NCBI GenBank assembly: GCA_958510875.1
Contig: OY294068.1
Coordinates: forward strand, 197,680,315-197,744,314
From: Endomychus coccineus
Taxonomy: Eukaryota; Arthropoda; Insecta; Coleoptera; Endomychidae
Direction of reading: 5' to 3'
Length of the DNA: 64,000 nt
A model generated the notes under the pieces. The model was not told where the DNA came from. It did not search any database and saw nothing but the letters and a program-made list of their open reading frames with translations. Of this stretch, positions 12,766 through 24,020 are shown piece after piece; within the stretch, counting starts at the first letter, position 1, and the number at the start of each line of letters is the position of its first letter. The position numbers and the translations under genes are program-made.

Positions 12766-13685
12766 TGGTTGCATCAAAGTATACTAGCAAATCAGATCCC
12801 CATTTTTGCCATATCTTCGTTTACTATATCACCTTGCACCTCTGGTTTCATTGGATGATATGGGAACTCTAGAGGGGAAAGCGATATGAAGTGAAGATAT
12901 CCGAATACTTGAGGATGAGGTAGGAGGTCACTTCTGAAAGATCGTTTATATTTTTATTTATATACTATAATATTTCTGAATACAAATATATTTGCTTCAA
13001 TAGCATTTGAGGAATAAAATTTTATTACAATTGTGTTGAATTAAAAATTTGATATAGGGAAAAAGTTATGATTGACGTACGTCAGCGTCAATCAGATATA
13101 GGTATCAGTTTGACGTCAGAATCGTAAGCAAACTAAACAATGTAATTATATGTTTTTGAGTCACCGGTTGGCGTTCGAAAGATATCGGAAGCAATTGGTT
13201 TATATCCATTTATGCTTACTTACGAAGGTTGAGTTGCGTTATAAAATAAGAACGGTAAATATCTACCCGTGTTTGATTGCTGGTGATGTTGATACCTTCA
13301 GGCATTGGAACCTCAAACTTAGACCTGAAGTTAGTAAACGAATCTCTCAAAGATGATAATTTACGATGATATCTTCTGTAATTTTTTTATGTATTTGACT
13401 AAATGTGGAATTTATCGTTCGTAAATCTTTTGTTTCTGTTCCAACAATTATTTAAAAAATGTCAACTTCAACTTTTGATTCTCCTCAAGCAATATGATGC
13501 CCAGTATCACTATTTGTCTTGAATACAGGCTTGAATGTTTTCAAAAAATCTTGATGATTGCAGAACAACTATCTTAAGTTGTACTGTTCTACCTTACTAT
13601 ACTATTATGATTGTTTGTATAATGAGTTCTTGAAGGTATATTTATCCCCTTTTGGAAAACGGCCTTCTTCATCAAAGGTGTTCGG
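12766..13685. other. Unannotated intronic sequence
   Basis: No recognisable motif. A cluster of gacgtacgtcagcgtcaat and tgacgtca near 13075-13125 is palindromic but unassigned. Confidence 0.25.
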
Positions 13686-13689
13686 GGAA

Positions 13690-14400
13690 TATCTCTTGAC
13701 CTTATATGAAATCATATTTAAAAACAGAGTACGTCCTGTATGTCGCCGAACATGATCACGCAGGACGTTTATTAAAATCAAATGAACTGAGAACGTTAAG
13801 AGGTGTTCCACAGGGATCTATATTAGCTCCTCTATTGTTCATTGTTTTTACAAATGACCTTCTAGATATACTAGAGGGGAATAAGTAATTTAGGTTTGGT
13901 AAACCCTTGCTAAGTTAGACAGTTTCTAGGTTTCTAGAGTAGACTTGAGAGTAGATTGGACATATCACAAACATTTTCTTGTTCAAAGAAAGGCATTCTA
14001 CTCCCATGCTTAAAAACTACTTTACAGTAAACAGACAAATCAAGAAACTGCTCTTACTGACCATGCATCTGTCCAATCTAGAATTCTACATGGTATCATC
14101 TTCTGGGAAAATTCTATCGACATCAATAGAATCCTCATCTTACAAAAAAGTAGGAAATACTCTCAGGAAAAAGCTAACTGATAACTGAAAAATCCTTTCT
14201 AGCAAACATAATATTCCAACTTTGTTTAGCACCTATATATATGAATGTGTTATGTTTGTAAGGCTCAGCAAAGCTCTATTTAAAGATATTACAGAAACCA
14301 TTGCCATAACACTAGACATAAAGAAGATCTTATTTATGAGACATGTAATTTTACTTATGTTAAAAAAAAATTTAAAAATAAAGTGTCAATAAGATTAATA
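13690..14400 (+). pseudogene. Non-LTR RT fragments, plus strand
   Basis: GVPQGSILAPLLFIVFTNDL (about 13803-13862) is the RT block preceding YADD. After a gap, LQKKVGNTLRKKLTDN (about 14137-14187) and STYIYECVMFV (about 14230-14262) correspond to the thumb (ILQKxxIRxL ... LYIYECxxFV). The intervening YADD region is missing or garbled. CR1/Jockey-like, dead. Confidence 0.7.
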
Positions 14401-14559
14401 ATCGGCCAGTACGAATTAATAAACCAAATTCAACGTTGTTAATGCATCAGCGAGTATAGCCCAGGCGGTAAAACCCCCGCTCAGTATATTTAGCTTCTGA
14501 TAGCCTAGTTCCTCCAAGCAGTAACGTTATCGCAGGTTAGTTATTTTAATTCTTTTATT

Positions 14560-15215
14560 TTATTGGAAATACTGGATTAGTATATTTGCCTGATCATCTG
14601 CAAACCTGTGGGCGGGACAGGTGGTCAGTTCTAGCAGATCGTTTATATGGAGCACAAACAAAGTTGGTGCCAAGATAGATCCCTGTGGAACATCATCAGC
14701 ATTGATAGCCATTGTATCGGAAGATACTCCCGTCAACCACCATATGAAGTGATCTATCTGAAGGAAACTTGATAGTAAGCGATAAAGTTGTGGCCACAAA
14801 CCGTATGGCGCAAGTTCCCCAAGAAGGCTTTGATGCCGGACTTGGTCAAATCCTTTGGAGATATCCAAAGCTACAGCTAGAGATTCCCCATGTCTCTCAA
14901 TAGATTTCTGCCATACATTTGTTACGTAGGCAAGTAGGTTTTCTGTTGATCTCTGCTGACGAAAGCCTTATTACCGGTGATTCACGATTTTGGAGTTCTC
15001 AAGGTATTGGATGAGTTCGATGTTGATTGCTTTCTCCATCACTTTAGAGATCACAGATAATAGTGCAAATACGTCTATAATTATTTGGAAGGGTCCTTCG
15101 TTTTTTGGAATTGGTTGGTCTCTAGCTGTCTTCCAGCTGGAAGTAAACACACCAAGTTTCAATGAAAGGGTAAATAACCTGCTTATCCATATTGACGTTA
15201 TATTAATTTTCACTG
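14560..15215 (-). pseudogene. Non-LTR RT core, minus strand
   Basis: Reading the minus strand from 15213 gives TSSWKTARDQPIPK and SVISKVMEKAINIELIQYLE (fingers). After a break come MDISKGFDQVRHQSLLGEL, VPQGSILAPTLFVLHINDL and HRFADDQA. The catalytic box reads FADD instead of YADD, and an insertion of about 10 residues precedes PQGS. Frames are split, so it is not functional. Confidence 0.8.
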
Positions 15216-16235
15216 CCCACTATATTCATAATAGTGGAAATAAAAATACTAACCAAATAGTTATTCTACTGCTCCAAAATACCATTTTTACTTATTCAAA
15301 TTCCTTTTGCAATATTTTACTGACAGTTTGTGATGTTATAATGTACATAGTGAATTAAATACTGTTCAGTTTATTACAACTACATGACTACATGAATATC
15401 TACATGGCCGAAATATGTGATTTGAATAATATTTGGAATGTTGTAATAATTTAAGTATTTTATTTTAATTTGAGTTTTTTAAACAATGTTGTGTTATCTT
15501 TTCAAACTAAATATTATAATCCATCAATTTTTTACGCCTCCAATTACTTTTTGGAACGAATAAAGAATATTATTATTATCTCATTTCATTTTCATGTTCG
15601 CTTTCTGATTGTCATATCTGTAAGAATATCTAATATTGCGTGCCTCTACTTTAAACCCAGTGGATATGGAGATAACGTTAAACGGAAAAGTAACGGATTA
15701 TTTACTTATGTTAAAAATGGCAAAAGGGAGGAATATTCCTCGTAAAGCAACAACTAATCCGTCTGACCTGGATCTGCTGGAAATTCTGCATAAAATTCGC
15801 AAAACTCAGTTTGAGTGTAAACAAGTGCATCGTCGCTTATTATGATTTAGTTTGGAAATTGAGAAACGACGAGTCTGAAAGTTTGCGAGACTTCTTTTTT
15901 CTCCGGCGTTGCAACTCCCCATCTACGAAGTTAAAGCATCGAGTACAATACAACAAACATGCTCTTCGCCCATAACATACGTTTTAAAATTGTTTTAACG
16001 TGACAGCTGCGTTTGTCGTACTAAGTTTATTTTCGTAATGCACTACAATAACCTCTTTTTCCGATAACTGTTTGTTTGAAAATGTGGCGACTGCTTCAAC
16101 ATTTGGTTATTTTAGTAACTTCACAAGAAACGTCATGTCATGTCGCTTGACTTTGAAATGAACCACTACATCTATTTTCGAAATTTTACTTTCTTCAGAG
16201 TCCATTTATGGCGAATTAACTTAATCCTGTGTATC
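15216..16235. other. Mostly unannotated, with one 60-codon ATG frame
   Basis: ATG at 15666 opens a 59-residue frame to 15845 (MEITLNGKVTDYLLMLKMAK at the start, VHRRLL at the end). It is basic, soluble-looking and unrecognised. Nothing else is identifiable. It may be an orphan exon of an unclassified element. Confidence 0.25.
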
Positions 16236-17205
16236 TGTCAAGTTGAGTTGTTCGGTATTCTCTTCCATATTTCCATCCACTTTTTTCTGTCGCTTGTTGG
16301 TACTCTTATATTTTCCCATCTTGATCCTCTTTCTCATCTGGTGTCCGCTTCTTCCACATTCTTCATGGTCTGCTTCTCCCCTTCTTTCCCATTTCCCTTG
16401 CGTCGCAGCATTTGTCTAATTCATCTGTTCCAATCAAAGATAACTCAAAGAATAGCTACGGCTTGAGCAATGTACAAGGACTTGCCTGCCAACATCAACA
16501 GCAGCCACGGAAGCACTAATGAACATACCTCCGAAAGACTGCTGAGGAGTAAACAGATCGGGTCATAATAGGATCGACGAACTAGTGGGAGGTTATATTC
16601 ATGAAATGAAACCATTGAACTATAAAACTCCCAAGTACTGCTTTAATAATAACTTTGAGGTTATCATACAAGACAGAAGGGAGTGGATAGAGGACAACAT
16701 CAGGGGATGATCTGTCGAGTTGAGTTGTCCGGTATTTTCTTCCGTATTTTCATTCACTTTTTTCTGTCGTTAATTGGTACTTTTATATTTTCCCATCTTG
16801 ATCCTCTTTCTCATCTGGTGTCCGCACTTTGCTTCTTCCACATTCTTCATGTTTGGCTTCTCCCCTTCTTTCCCATTTCCCTTGCTTCGCAGCATTTGTC
16901 TAATTCACCTAATCCAATCAAAGATAACCCAAAGAATAGCTGTGTCTAAGTTAAGTAATGTACAAAGACTTGCCTGTCAACATAAACAGCAGCCACGGAA
17001 GCACTAATGAACCTACCTCCGAAAGACTGCTGAGGAGTAAACAGATCAGGCCACAACAGGATCAACGAACTAGTGGGAGGTTATATTCTTGGAATGAAAC
17101 CAACGGACCATAAAACTTCCAAGTAATCCTTCAATAACAACTTCGAGGATATCATACAAGATAGAAGGAAGTTGATAGACGGAAACATCAGGGGATAACC
17201 TGCCG
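16236..17205 (+). repeat. Tandem duplication (two units of about 480 bp) of an RT/RNase H segment
   Basis: Unit 1 starts tgtcaagttgagttgttcgg at 16236; unit 2 starts tgtcgagttgagttgtccgg at 16711. The units are collinear throughout, with scattered substitutions and a short insertion. In unit 2 the frame LSNVQRLACLS resembles the VQRLACxxITGA motif between RT and RNase H of R1/Jockey elements. Just after unit 2 (17207-17260), ENGSKTRQRTGAGN resembles the RNase H opening DGSKxxxGxGAG. Confidence 0.65.
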
Positions 17206-17459
17206 GAGAACGGGTCCAAGACCAGGCAAAGAACTGGTGCTGGGAATATACACTTCCATTTCCCAACGGAGAGTACCGCTAACCAGTGAAGAAAATGTAC
17301 AGGGAGTAAATGCTATAATTAATCCAGAAATGTGGCTTCTAAAAAGGACTATCATCCAAGGCAAAAAAGCTAGTTGCTCTAAATGACTATCCAAGAAAAA
17401 TCCAAAGAGCTTAAGTCTGGAGATTTAGACGGCCAAGGAATAAAACTTCTGCAACCCAT

Positions 17460-17670
17460 CCACTCGAGGAACGTGTCATTCAACCGTTGCATTTAGTTCT
17501 TCCGTCTTGAGCTTGAACTCCATTTTTGTCCGCCATACCAGACATGCATAACTGATCATGGGTTTCACTACCCTGTTCAATACACCATTTTAGGAGCCCC
17601 ACATCTTTTCATGTGCGCGTCTGGTTAACATCAATTGTCGCCTCGCCCTTTTTATTCACCTTTGCCAGGT
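17460..17670 (-). pseudogene. Non-LTR RT thumb fragment, minus strand
   Basis: The minus strand reads RVVKPMISYACLVWRTKM, the VVRPxxxYAxxVWW block that follows the polymerase core of R1/Jockey-type elements. It lies in the opposite orientation to the fragments just upstream, so they come from different insertions or a rearrangement. Confidence 0.6.
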
Positions 17671-18350
17671 GTAGGTATTAGGTAAGTTTCGAGTCAAGAT
17701 TACCTCGAGTTATTTGACTGCCCAGACATCTAGATGTATGTCCCTAGGATGATTAAAACTACAATGGTAGTTTTGGAGGAAATGATTTGCTCTGATTAAT
17801 TACTTGACCAGTATAATCCGCGCCTGAAATCCTAATCTGCAATTCAAAATATTCATTATCAGCCGTAATATTCATTTCATACATTCTATTACATCGGAAA
17901 AGCATTAAGGGCACTTGAAATGCTTTAATTATTTGCTTATGCAGATGATATTGATCTAATTGGGGCATACAACACCATTGAAAATAGCACAAACATGCTC
18001 TTGAATTAAATGTAAATGTAAACATAGTCTGAATCGAAAGTAAATACAGACAGAACTAAGTGTACTGTTGAAAGTGTTGAAAATATTCCATTAAGGGGTT
18101 GACAGAATTGTTCTATATCCAACGCGCGTTGCTATGAAAAATACGTTTCAATTCTCCTATTATTTCGAACAGTTGAGTTGAAACTGTGAATTTGATGTTA
18201 CGGTTTCTCATTTTGATTCGATGCTTCGCAGGACTCTGATTTTGAAAAATCTGTATACCAATTTCGCCAAATGTTAAAGGGAACATTCTCAGGCAGACTG
18301 TAGCTATGGCCACTTTCAACTTATATTTATAACAAAGCCCCGACTGTGAA
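17671..18350. other. Unannotated intronic sequence
   Basis: No motif recognised on either strand. The minus-strand open frames here have no family resemblance I can see. Confidence 0.2.
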
Positions 18351-18352
18351 AA

Positions 18353-18508
18353 TTGCATGAATCGCTCGGCGGAAACAGATTTGGTTCCTACGATGAGGTC
18401 ATCACTGAAACAAACGCCTATTTTGAAGGATTGCCGAAATCTTATTATTTGGAAGGGATCGAAAATTTAGAAAAACGTTGCATGAAGTGTAACGGGCTAC
18501 TAGGAGGT
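18353..18508 (+). pseudogene. Mariner-family transposase C-terminus
   Basis: The frame reads FGSYDEVITETNAYFEGLPK then GIENLEKRCMKCNGLLGG, matching the C-terminal signature of mariner transposases (AYFxxLPKxxFxxGIxKLxxRWxKCIxLxGDYVE). Only the tail is present; the catalytic D,D34D region is absent. An unrelated repeat follows directly at 18509. Confidence 0.8.
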
Positions 18509-19700
18509 TGTAAGGGTTACAATTTACTCTTACTTAAGGATAAACTAAAAGCTCTATTTTATCACTTGGTTGCCGACAGCTACAGTGAAGACGGTCGTGA
18601 GTTATAATTTTAGATGTTAAGAATTCGGGCGCCAGAGTATTTTAACTAATCAATCATGTATATAACTAGGAGATACAAATACTCAAATCCCCAGGTTAAA
18701 TTACCCTGAAAGAAATGAAATAAAAGAGCTGCACCCAGAATGATTGAAATTTACTTGGAAATACTAATATTGATATAATTTATGATAGAACTTATATTTA
18801 TGAGATATGAAGCGAATGAATTGAAAATATGGATGAAGCCTGACGGTAGCCTGACCTGGTGAGAGCTGGATGTTGTACTTGCTTGATTATGGATTAATAC
18901 TTCTACTTCATGTAGGGGTCCCTGCCATAATAAATTGTAATACCGTTTCCACGATTGTACATCACAAGTAAATCAGCGACTCCTAAGTAATCTTTTCCAC
19001 AGCAGACTCAAGCCAACCTCAATACACTTCTTGTTGAATTTTCCACAACATAGACAAAAAAGGAACCCTGAAATCAGGATATGTTCAAACCTCTATTGTT
19101 CTATTGTCGTCAGAAGACAGACATGAGCAAAATACATAACAATTGTTGAACAAATTAGGACTAGCCTATGTTCTGTCAGATACCACCTATGAAGGCAAAT
19201 TAATTCCTGAAGTCAGTGAATAAATCAAATGGAATTAGAAAGATACTTACCTCCATCACGATAGGGTTTTTCTTCCAATAAGACAAACTTTACTTCCGTT
19301 CACAACCAGTCACGTTGAAACTAAGTTTTACATTAATTACTCAATTAATCCCAATTATTCCAATCCAAATTAGTAATTGATGTATTTGTTTTCAACGGAA
19401 GAATATTCCCAGAATTTGGTTCCAAACACAAGCTTAGTATCACCACCCTGTTGAAAATAACCTAGCAACGCACTTCTCACTTGAACGATTTGACCAGAAG
19501 TAACGCCATTTTCTCTTCCTTTCCGGCGTCTTATTGTCTCACAGAACAACCTCGCAATAGAAACGGTAACTACGGATCTGACACCGAACAACCATGACCC
19601 TTAGAATATACGGTCTAGCATAGCTGACGTCACAGGAGTCAACCGATTGTACTACAGCGGCCATTTCTAAGCCGTTAAGTGGAATTTACACGTTACAAGA
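18509..19700 (+). repeat. Unclassified interspersed repeat, copy 2, split by 0.6 kb of extra sequence
   Basis: Collinear with 7513-8180: GYNLLLLKDKLKALFYHLVA in frame, then the noncoding part to gccaacctc at 19020, resuming at acaggagtcaaccgattg (19628) and ending at 19700. The 19021-19627 block is absent from copy 1, so it is either an insertion here or a deletion there. It has no recognised coding content, and no clean target duplication was seen. Confidence 0.6.
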
Positions 19701-20685
19701 TTATGTTGAGAAATAAAATAAGTTTTGACCAAATAAATCATTTATTGTTTCATTTTCCAGGAACCTTGCCTCGTATACTCAGATTCTACGATCGAACGAG
19801 ATTTCCTTTTCAATGGATAATTCCAAATTTGCTTTGAAGAGGCCTTTGATCCATTTCTTCGGGCAAGATGGACGGTGGATATGATGAATACTGATTTTAT
19901 TGGTTCAAGTTGTTGACATAATTTCTATCGGATAAGATTTTTTCATTTGTCAAGTGACGTTGAGCCGCAATCATGTTTCAGATTAAAAACCGACATAGAG
20001 GAAGAGTTCATAAACCGAAGATATTATCGTAATTATTCAAACAGTCTCATACCGTTTCGTGTGCAAAGTGTTCGTGCTGAAGTAATGACTGGCGAAGGTC
20101 GAGCCGACGGCCCAAATCACTGTAGAGGGCGCCCCGTTCCGTGATTTACGGTGTCAGGTCTGGTGTTGTTGCATGCTAGAATTCTATAAATAGCTTGAGA
20201 AAATGGGGAAAATGACAAAATACTCTTGTATTCCACATCCGGCCGGACGAGTTTAATGGCGACCTTGTACTTTCGAATTCGCGCTCAAACACACACGAAC
20301 AGCAAACAAATTAAGCTCGATTTGGGGAAATCGAATTGTAGGTGTGCGCCGTGCCCTTCGTCGTCGTTTGTATCAAGAACAAGAACTACAAGATTTCCTT
20401 TGAGATTTCAACAACTAATGTTTGTAACGACTTCCGTGCAACCCTCTATCGGGATCAAATGATATTTATCGTATCCAAGGGAGAAATTTCGAATGCTACG
20501 AACTTCAGGAGCAAATTATCTTCTGACCTTTTACCTGAGCTATACATAAATAATGTAACTATTAGGATTGTTATCCGATCGAAATATGAAATCTCAACTA
20601 TTCTACCAGTCCATTTATTATTCATTCTGGATAGGGGCCAGCAAAATGAAAATCTAACTTTCCATCATAAAATTTGGATTTTATT
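19701..20685. other. Unannotated, less AT-rich block
   Basis: 20030-20400 has more CG dinucleotides than its neighbours and two overlapping open frames of 78 and 115 codons, none with a family I recognise. It may be the 5' region of an unclassified element. Confidence 0.2.
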
Positions 20686-20689
20686 ATGA

Positions 20690-20920
20690 ATAAGAAACAG
20701 TCAATCTTATCCACTAAAAATACTATTAAAATACTGACCTTTCAGCTACCAAGTAGCCACCATCAGGGTAAACTAAATTGGATATCAAAATGTGCCTGTT
20801 TAAATACTATTTGGGGATAATAATGTAAACAAGGGGTACCTTCAGCTGGGCATAAATCTGAATATGATAAATTTATTTTTCGCTTATACGTTTCCATTCC
20901 TTCTAAATTATCCTAAATCA
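20690..20920 (-). repeat. Penelope-associated terminal repeat with hammerhead-like core
   Basis: Strongly similar to 59970-60190 over about 200 bp, and in its first 80 bp to the palindrome at 31341-31578. On the minus strand it reads ctgatggtggctacttggta then gctgaaagg, resembling a CUGAUGA / stem II / GAAA arrangement. It lies immediately upstream of a GIY-YIG remnant. Confidence 0.55.
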
Positions 20921-20969
20921 TTTTCAATCCCATCATTAAACAAATCATCTCATATAGTCATATATGAAT

Positions 20970-21112
20970 AACATAAGAGGTAATACAGATAATTTTATAA
21001 CATTACCATAAATTCCGGAGACCACAGAGAAAATTAAGAAATATTTGAAAAGTATGATATACCTACTAACTGTGTTGGGAAATATTTGTCAAATCTTAAA
21101 CCTTTAATACCT
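20970..21112 (+). pseudogene. Penelope-like element, segment before the GIY-YIG domain
   Basis: Reads PETTEKIKKYLKSM and ends just before the target duplication of the R1-type insertion. Its frame continues at 22495 into the GIY-YIG domain, matching the linker that joins the RT and endonuclease in Penelope-like elements. Confidence 0.6.
21098..21112. repeat. Target-site duplication, left copy (15 bp)
   Basis: aaacctttaatacct at 21098-21112 is repeated exactly at 22495-22509, flanking the minus-oriented R1-type insertion. Confidence 0.9.
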
Positions 21113-22494
21113 TTTTTTTTCTGTGGAGAGGAAATGCTTTAAGCACACCGTCAGATTTATCTATCACTCCGGGTAGTGCAGGACTCACTCTAAAATTAGA
21201 GCATACCTGCTAAAACCTCTCCGATCTTCATCCATATCCCGGGACCGCTTCTCGCATTACTTCAGGATATGGACTGCGTCTTTCTCTTTGTTCCTCGATG
21301 TTACATCGACGTGAGTTTACTTTGATGTTTTATGTTGATGTTTACGTTTATTCTTTAATACGTCTTCATCATATTAAGTTGGTCTAATCATAATCGTGTT
21401 CTTCCTCTTCTTTGATGTTTATGATCCGTCTTATGAGGTTTGTGTAATTGATCCATGTCTCTTTATCCATGATCATGTTGTTCACTATGGTTTTTAAATC
21501 GTTCTGAATGTCGTTTATTTCGCTTCGCTCTGCTGTCCATCTAGGACATTCTATAATGGTATGGTGTGGGGTGTCTATAGCTCCACAATATACACATTTA
21601 TCATCTTCTGATATTTTAAAGCGGTATAAATACTTCCTGAAGCATCCATGGCCCGTCAGTATCTGTGTGATGTAATAATCCACTTGACCATATTTCCTTT
21701 TACACTACGTTTCTATGTTGGGTATAAGGTCTCGTGTATGAGCGGCTTTTGGGATGGTATCCCATATTTCCTGCCATCTGCTCATCATTGTCTTGTTGGC
21801 CTCTACTTTTGATGTTCCTTCGTAAGTTTCTTTATGTTCCAATGCCTTCAAGTATAATGGAGGGGAGTCTAGCGCTTCACTAGATGTTGTTCGATATGCA
21901 CTGCAGGCTCTTAAGTTTAATCTTCTTCCTAGCGACCTTAGTCTGTTCTTGGTATATTTAAACCTTAGAATAGGATACCATATTGGCGCAGCATATAAGG
22001 CATTAGATATAGCCACTGAATTTATCAGCTTCCTCTTGCTGCTGGTCGGACCCCCAACATTTGGCATTAGGTTATTCAACGCCTCCACTGTCTTTTCTAC
22101 AGCATAATTTAGCAGCATAATTAAGATGGCTTTCCTAAGAATTCTTCGTGTCTAACCATACTCCGAGGTATTTTTCGAGTCTTGCGGAGCTATAATCTCC
22201 TCTTTCACCTCTAAGGTCATCAAAGGGTTTAACCTCTTGGCCGAGATTATAACTGCTTCTGTTTTACTAGCGGCCAGAATGAGGCCTCTCCCTTCCAGCC
22301 AATGGTCAAGATTTCTTATCGCTCCATTCACTTTTAGCTGTAGTTCTTCATGATTTCTGGCGAATGCCGCAGAGGTCACTCCTTCGGGAAGTTCGACTTC
22401 TAGAACTCCATCTTATTGTACGTTCCAGAGTGTAGGACCTAGGATGGACCCTTGCGGGACTCCACTGTTTATTTATCTATTTATCTATCTGAGG
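21113..22494 (-). mobile_element. 5'-truncated R1-type non-LTR retrotransposon in a Penelope remnant
   Basis: Minus orientation: 3' poly-T start at 21113, and a 5' end truncated inside the RT at about 22465. In order it encodes SGVPQGSILGPTLWNVQ (22417-22467), LEGRGLILAASKTEAVII, LYAAPIWYPIL, LRACSAYRTTSSEA and a C-terminal zinc-finger motif YLYRFKISEDDKCVYCGAID with HHTIIECPRW (21540-21630). The last is characteristic of R1-clade ORF2 proteins. Stops and frameshifts are present, but the exact 15-bp target duplication suggests a fairly recent insertion. Confidence 0.85.
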
Positions 22495-22660
22495 AAACCT
22501 TTAATACCTAAAGATAAACAAACCCACATAGTATACAAATTAAATTGTTTACATTGCGATGGGACTTATACAGGAAAGTCTAAACAATATTTACAAAAAA
22601 GAATGTATGGCCATAAGTATAGTACAAGAAACAAAAACTTCCACCGAAAAACAAAATAAT
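22495..22660 (+). pseudogene. Penelope-like GIY-YIG endonuclease fragment
   Basis: Reads KPLIPKDKQTHIVYKLNC then CDGTYTGKSKQYLQKRMYGH, matching the GIY-YIG signature (VYK...C..C...YxGxTxxxLxxRxxxH). Its upstream part is at 20970-21112, separated by the R1-type insertion. The catalytic glutamate region further downstream is missing. Confidence 0.75.
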
Positions 22661-23725
22661 TGAAGTTTATTGTGTAGAAATGGTAAATTTTCTTTTTCCG
22701 GAGTTTTCTGGAAAACTATCGTCGGTTTTGATTTTATGATCATGAAATAATAATCAGCTACCACGAAAGCATATAATCAGTCACGTCCTTTTTTTAGTGA
22801 AATTTGCACCGAGACACATCACGGCATCTTATCATTTCAAAACTACAAGTTCGAGGAACAACTTTTTCTGAAATCGCTCAAGAATGCCTACTTTCTCGGA
22901 GCAATTTCAGACCCCAAAATACGCTAATCTAGTATTTTAGTCCGTTGCTAAGCAACGAACTTTTCCGGTCCGGACAAATTTTATTGCCGACCTAGTCACA
23001 CCTGGACATCATCATCACTGTCCATTTTTAATATTTTTAAATATATTTTTAAGCGATAAGTAGGTATTAAACCGAAATAAGTAGTGAATCTCTGACTTTT
23101 GTCACAACAATAAACAAACAGTGATTGTCAAGGAAACAATTTCATAGGCAATAAGATGGTAATCTAAAATTGTTATGCATTTATAAAAAATCATTAAATT
23201 ATGATAATGTTGAATGCGATTTCAGAAAAAATAGTATGTGTACCTCGTAGTAAAAGCACATTCCCATACTTCAATGCAATTTACATTGTCGTCCGGGAAT
23301 GGATTGCTTTTACTACTAGATACACAATGTACTACTGTTTGTTGCTAAGATTTGGTAATATTTTTCTGGTTTTCCAGCAAACGGGCCGGATTTTCCATTT
23401 TCTGATTCTAGATTCAGGTTCAGCGGACCTTAAAACTTCCCGATACCAAATTTCAGAAACCTTGGGTTAAAATAAAAGATCCTGAGATATTCCATGAAAA
23501 TAGTTTTTCCTCGTTTAATAATAGGAAAAGTCATGAGCGCGCTTATTCACCAGTCCACAAATGATCCATAAACCAAACTCAATAAAATGCGAAACGAATT
23601 TTTCAATCCGGTTTTGTATCTCAAATGTTAGATGTTATTTACATTTTTCACTGAACTATTGCTAAATACTGGTTTGAATATAACCACCGATTCTATTACA
23701 AAAATGTTAGTATTTCAACTAATTT
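22661..23725. other. Unannotated intronic sequence
   Basis: AT-rich. An 89-codon plus-strand frame at 23201-23470 is hydrophobic and Tyr/Phe-rich without family resemblance. Nothing else recognised. Confidence 0.2.
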
Positions 23726-23726
23726 A

Positions 23727-24020
23727 ATTAATTTAAACCCTTGCAAATTCCTACATCCGTCTTTATAATGTTAAAAGTATATTTTAGGTAGAATACTCAA
23801 ATAGCAATATTTCTAATAAGGTCCAACAACCTTTTTCTATTACCTCATAAATCTTTAACATCTGGTTTGAAAGTGGATACTTAGTTTTAAGAAATCTCGT
23901 CTTAGACATTGATACGTCTTCTGATGATGGTCGTGAGGCCGATACGTACGTAAGGACGAAAATATTAAGCATATGTGTTAGTATGACTTGTTTCTCGAGA
24001 ATTTATATATAAGTATTACC
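23727..24020 (+). repeat. Hammerhead-bearing Penelope-associated repeat, copy A
   Basis: Homologous to 50819-50980 plus 52980-53095 (the same repeat split by a hAT insertion) and, inverted, to 27490-27610. Shared phrases include tttaggtagaat, cctttttctattacctcata and gagaatttatatata. It contains the ribozyme fold at 23915-23958. Confidence 0.75.
23915..23958 (+). ncRNA. Type I hammerhead ribozyme motif
   Basis: Stem I cgtctt (23915-23920) pairs with aggacg (23953-23958), with one G-U pair. The core ctgatga is at 23921-23927. Stem II ggtc/ggcc closes a gtga loop at 23929-23940. gata (consensus GAAA) is at 23941-23944. A two-base-pair stem III (cg/cg) and the cleavage triplet gta at 23950-23952 follow. 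The order matches type I hammerheads with very short stem III, known from Penelope-like elements. The GAAA to GATA change may impair cleavage. Confidence 0.75.

Noticed and set aside
14990..15358. 122-codon plus-strand frame
   Set aside because: Antisense to the minus-strand RT (TSSWKTARDQPIPK); hydrophobic run of no known family.
23784..23972. Minus-strand frame shared with 50881-51129 (KYPLSNQMLKIYEVIEKG)
   Set aside because: Both are copies of the same noncoding repeat, and the shared frame stops at both ends without a domain, so conservation reflects repeat homology rather than coding.
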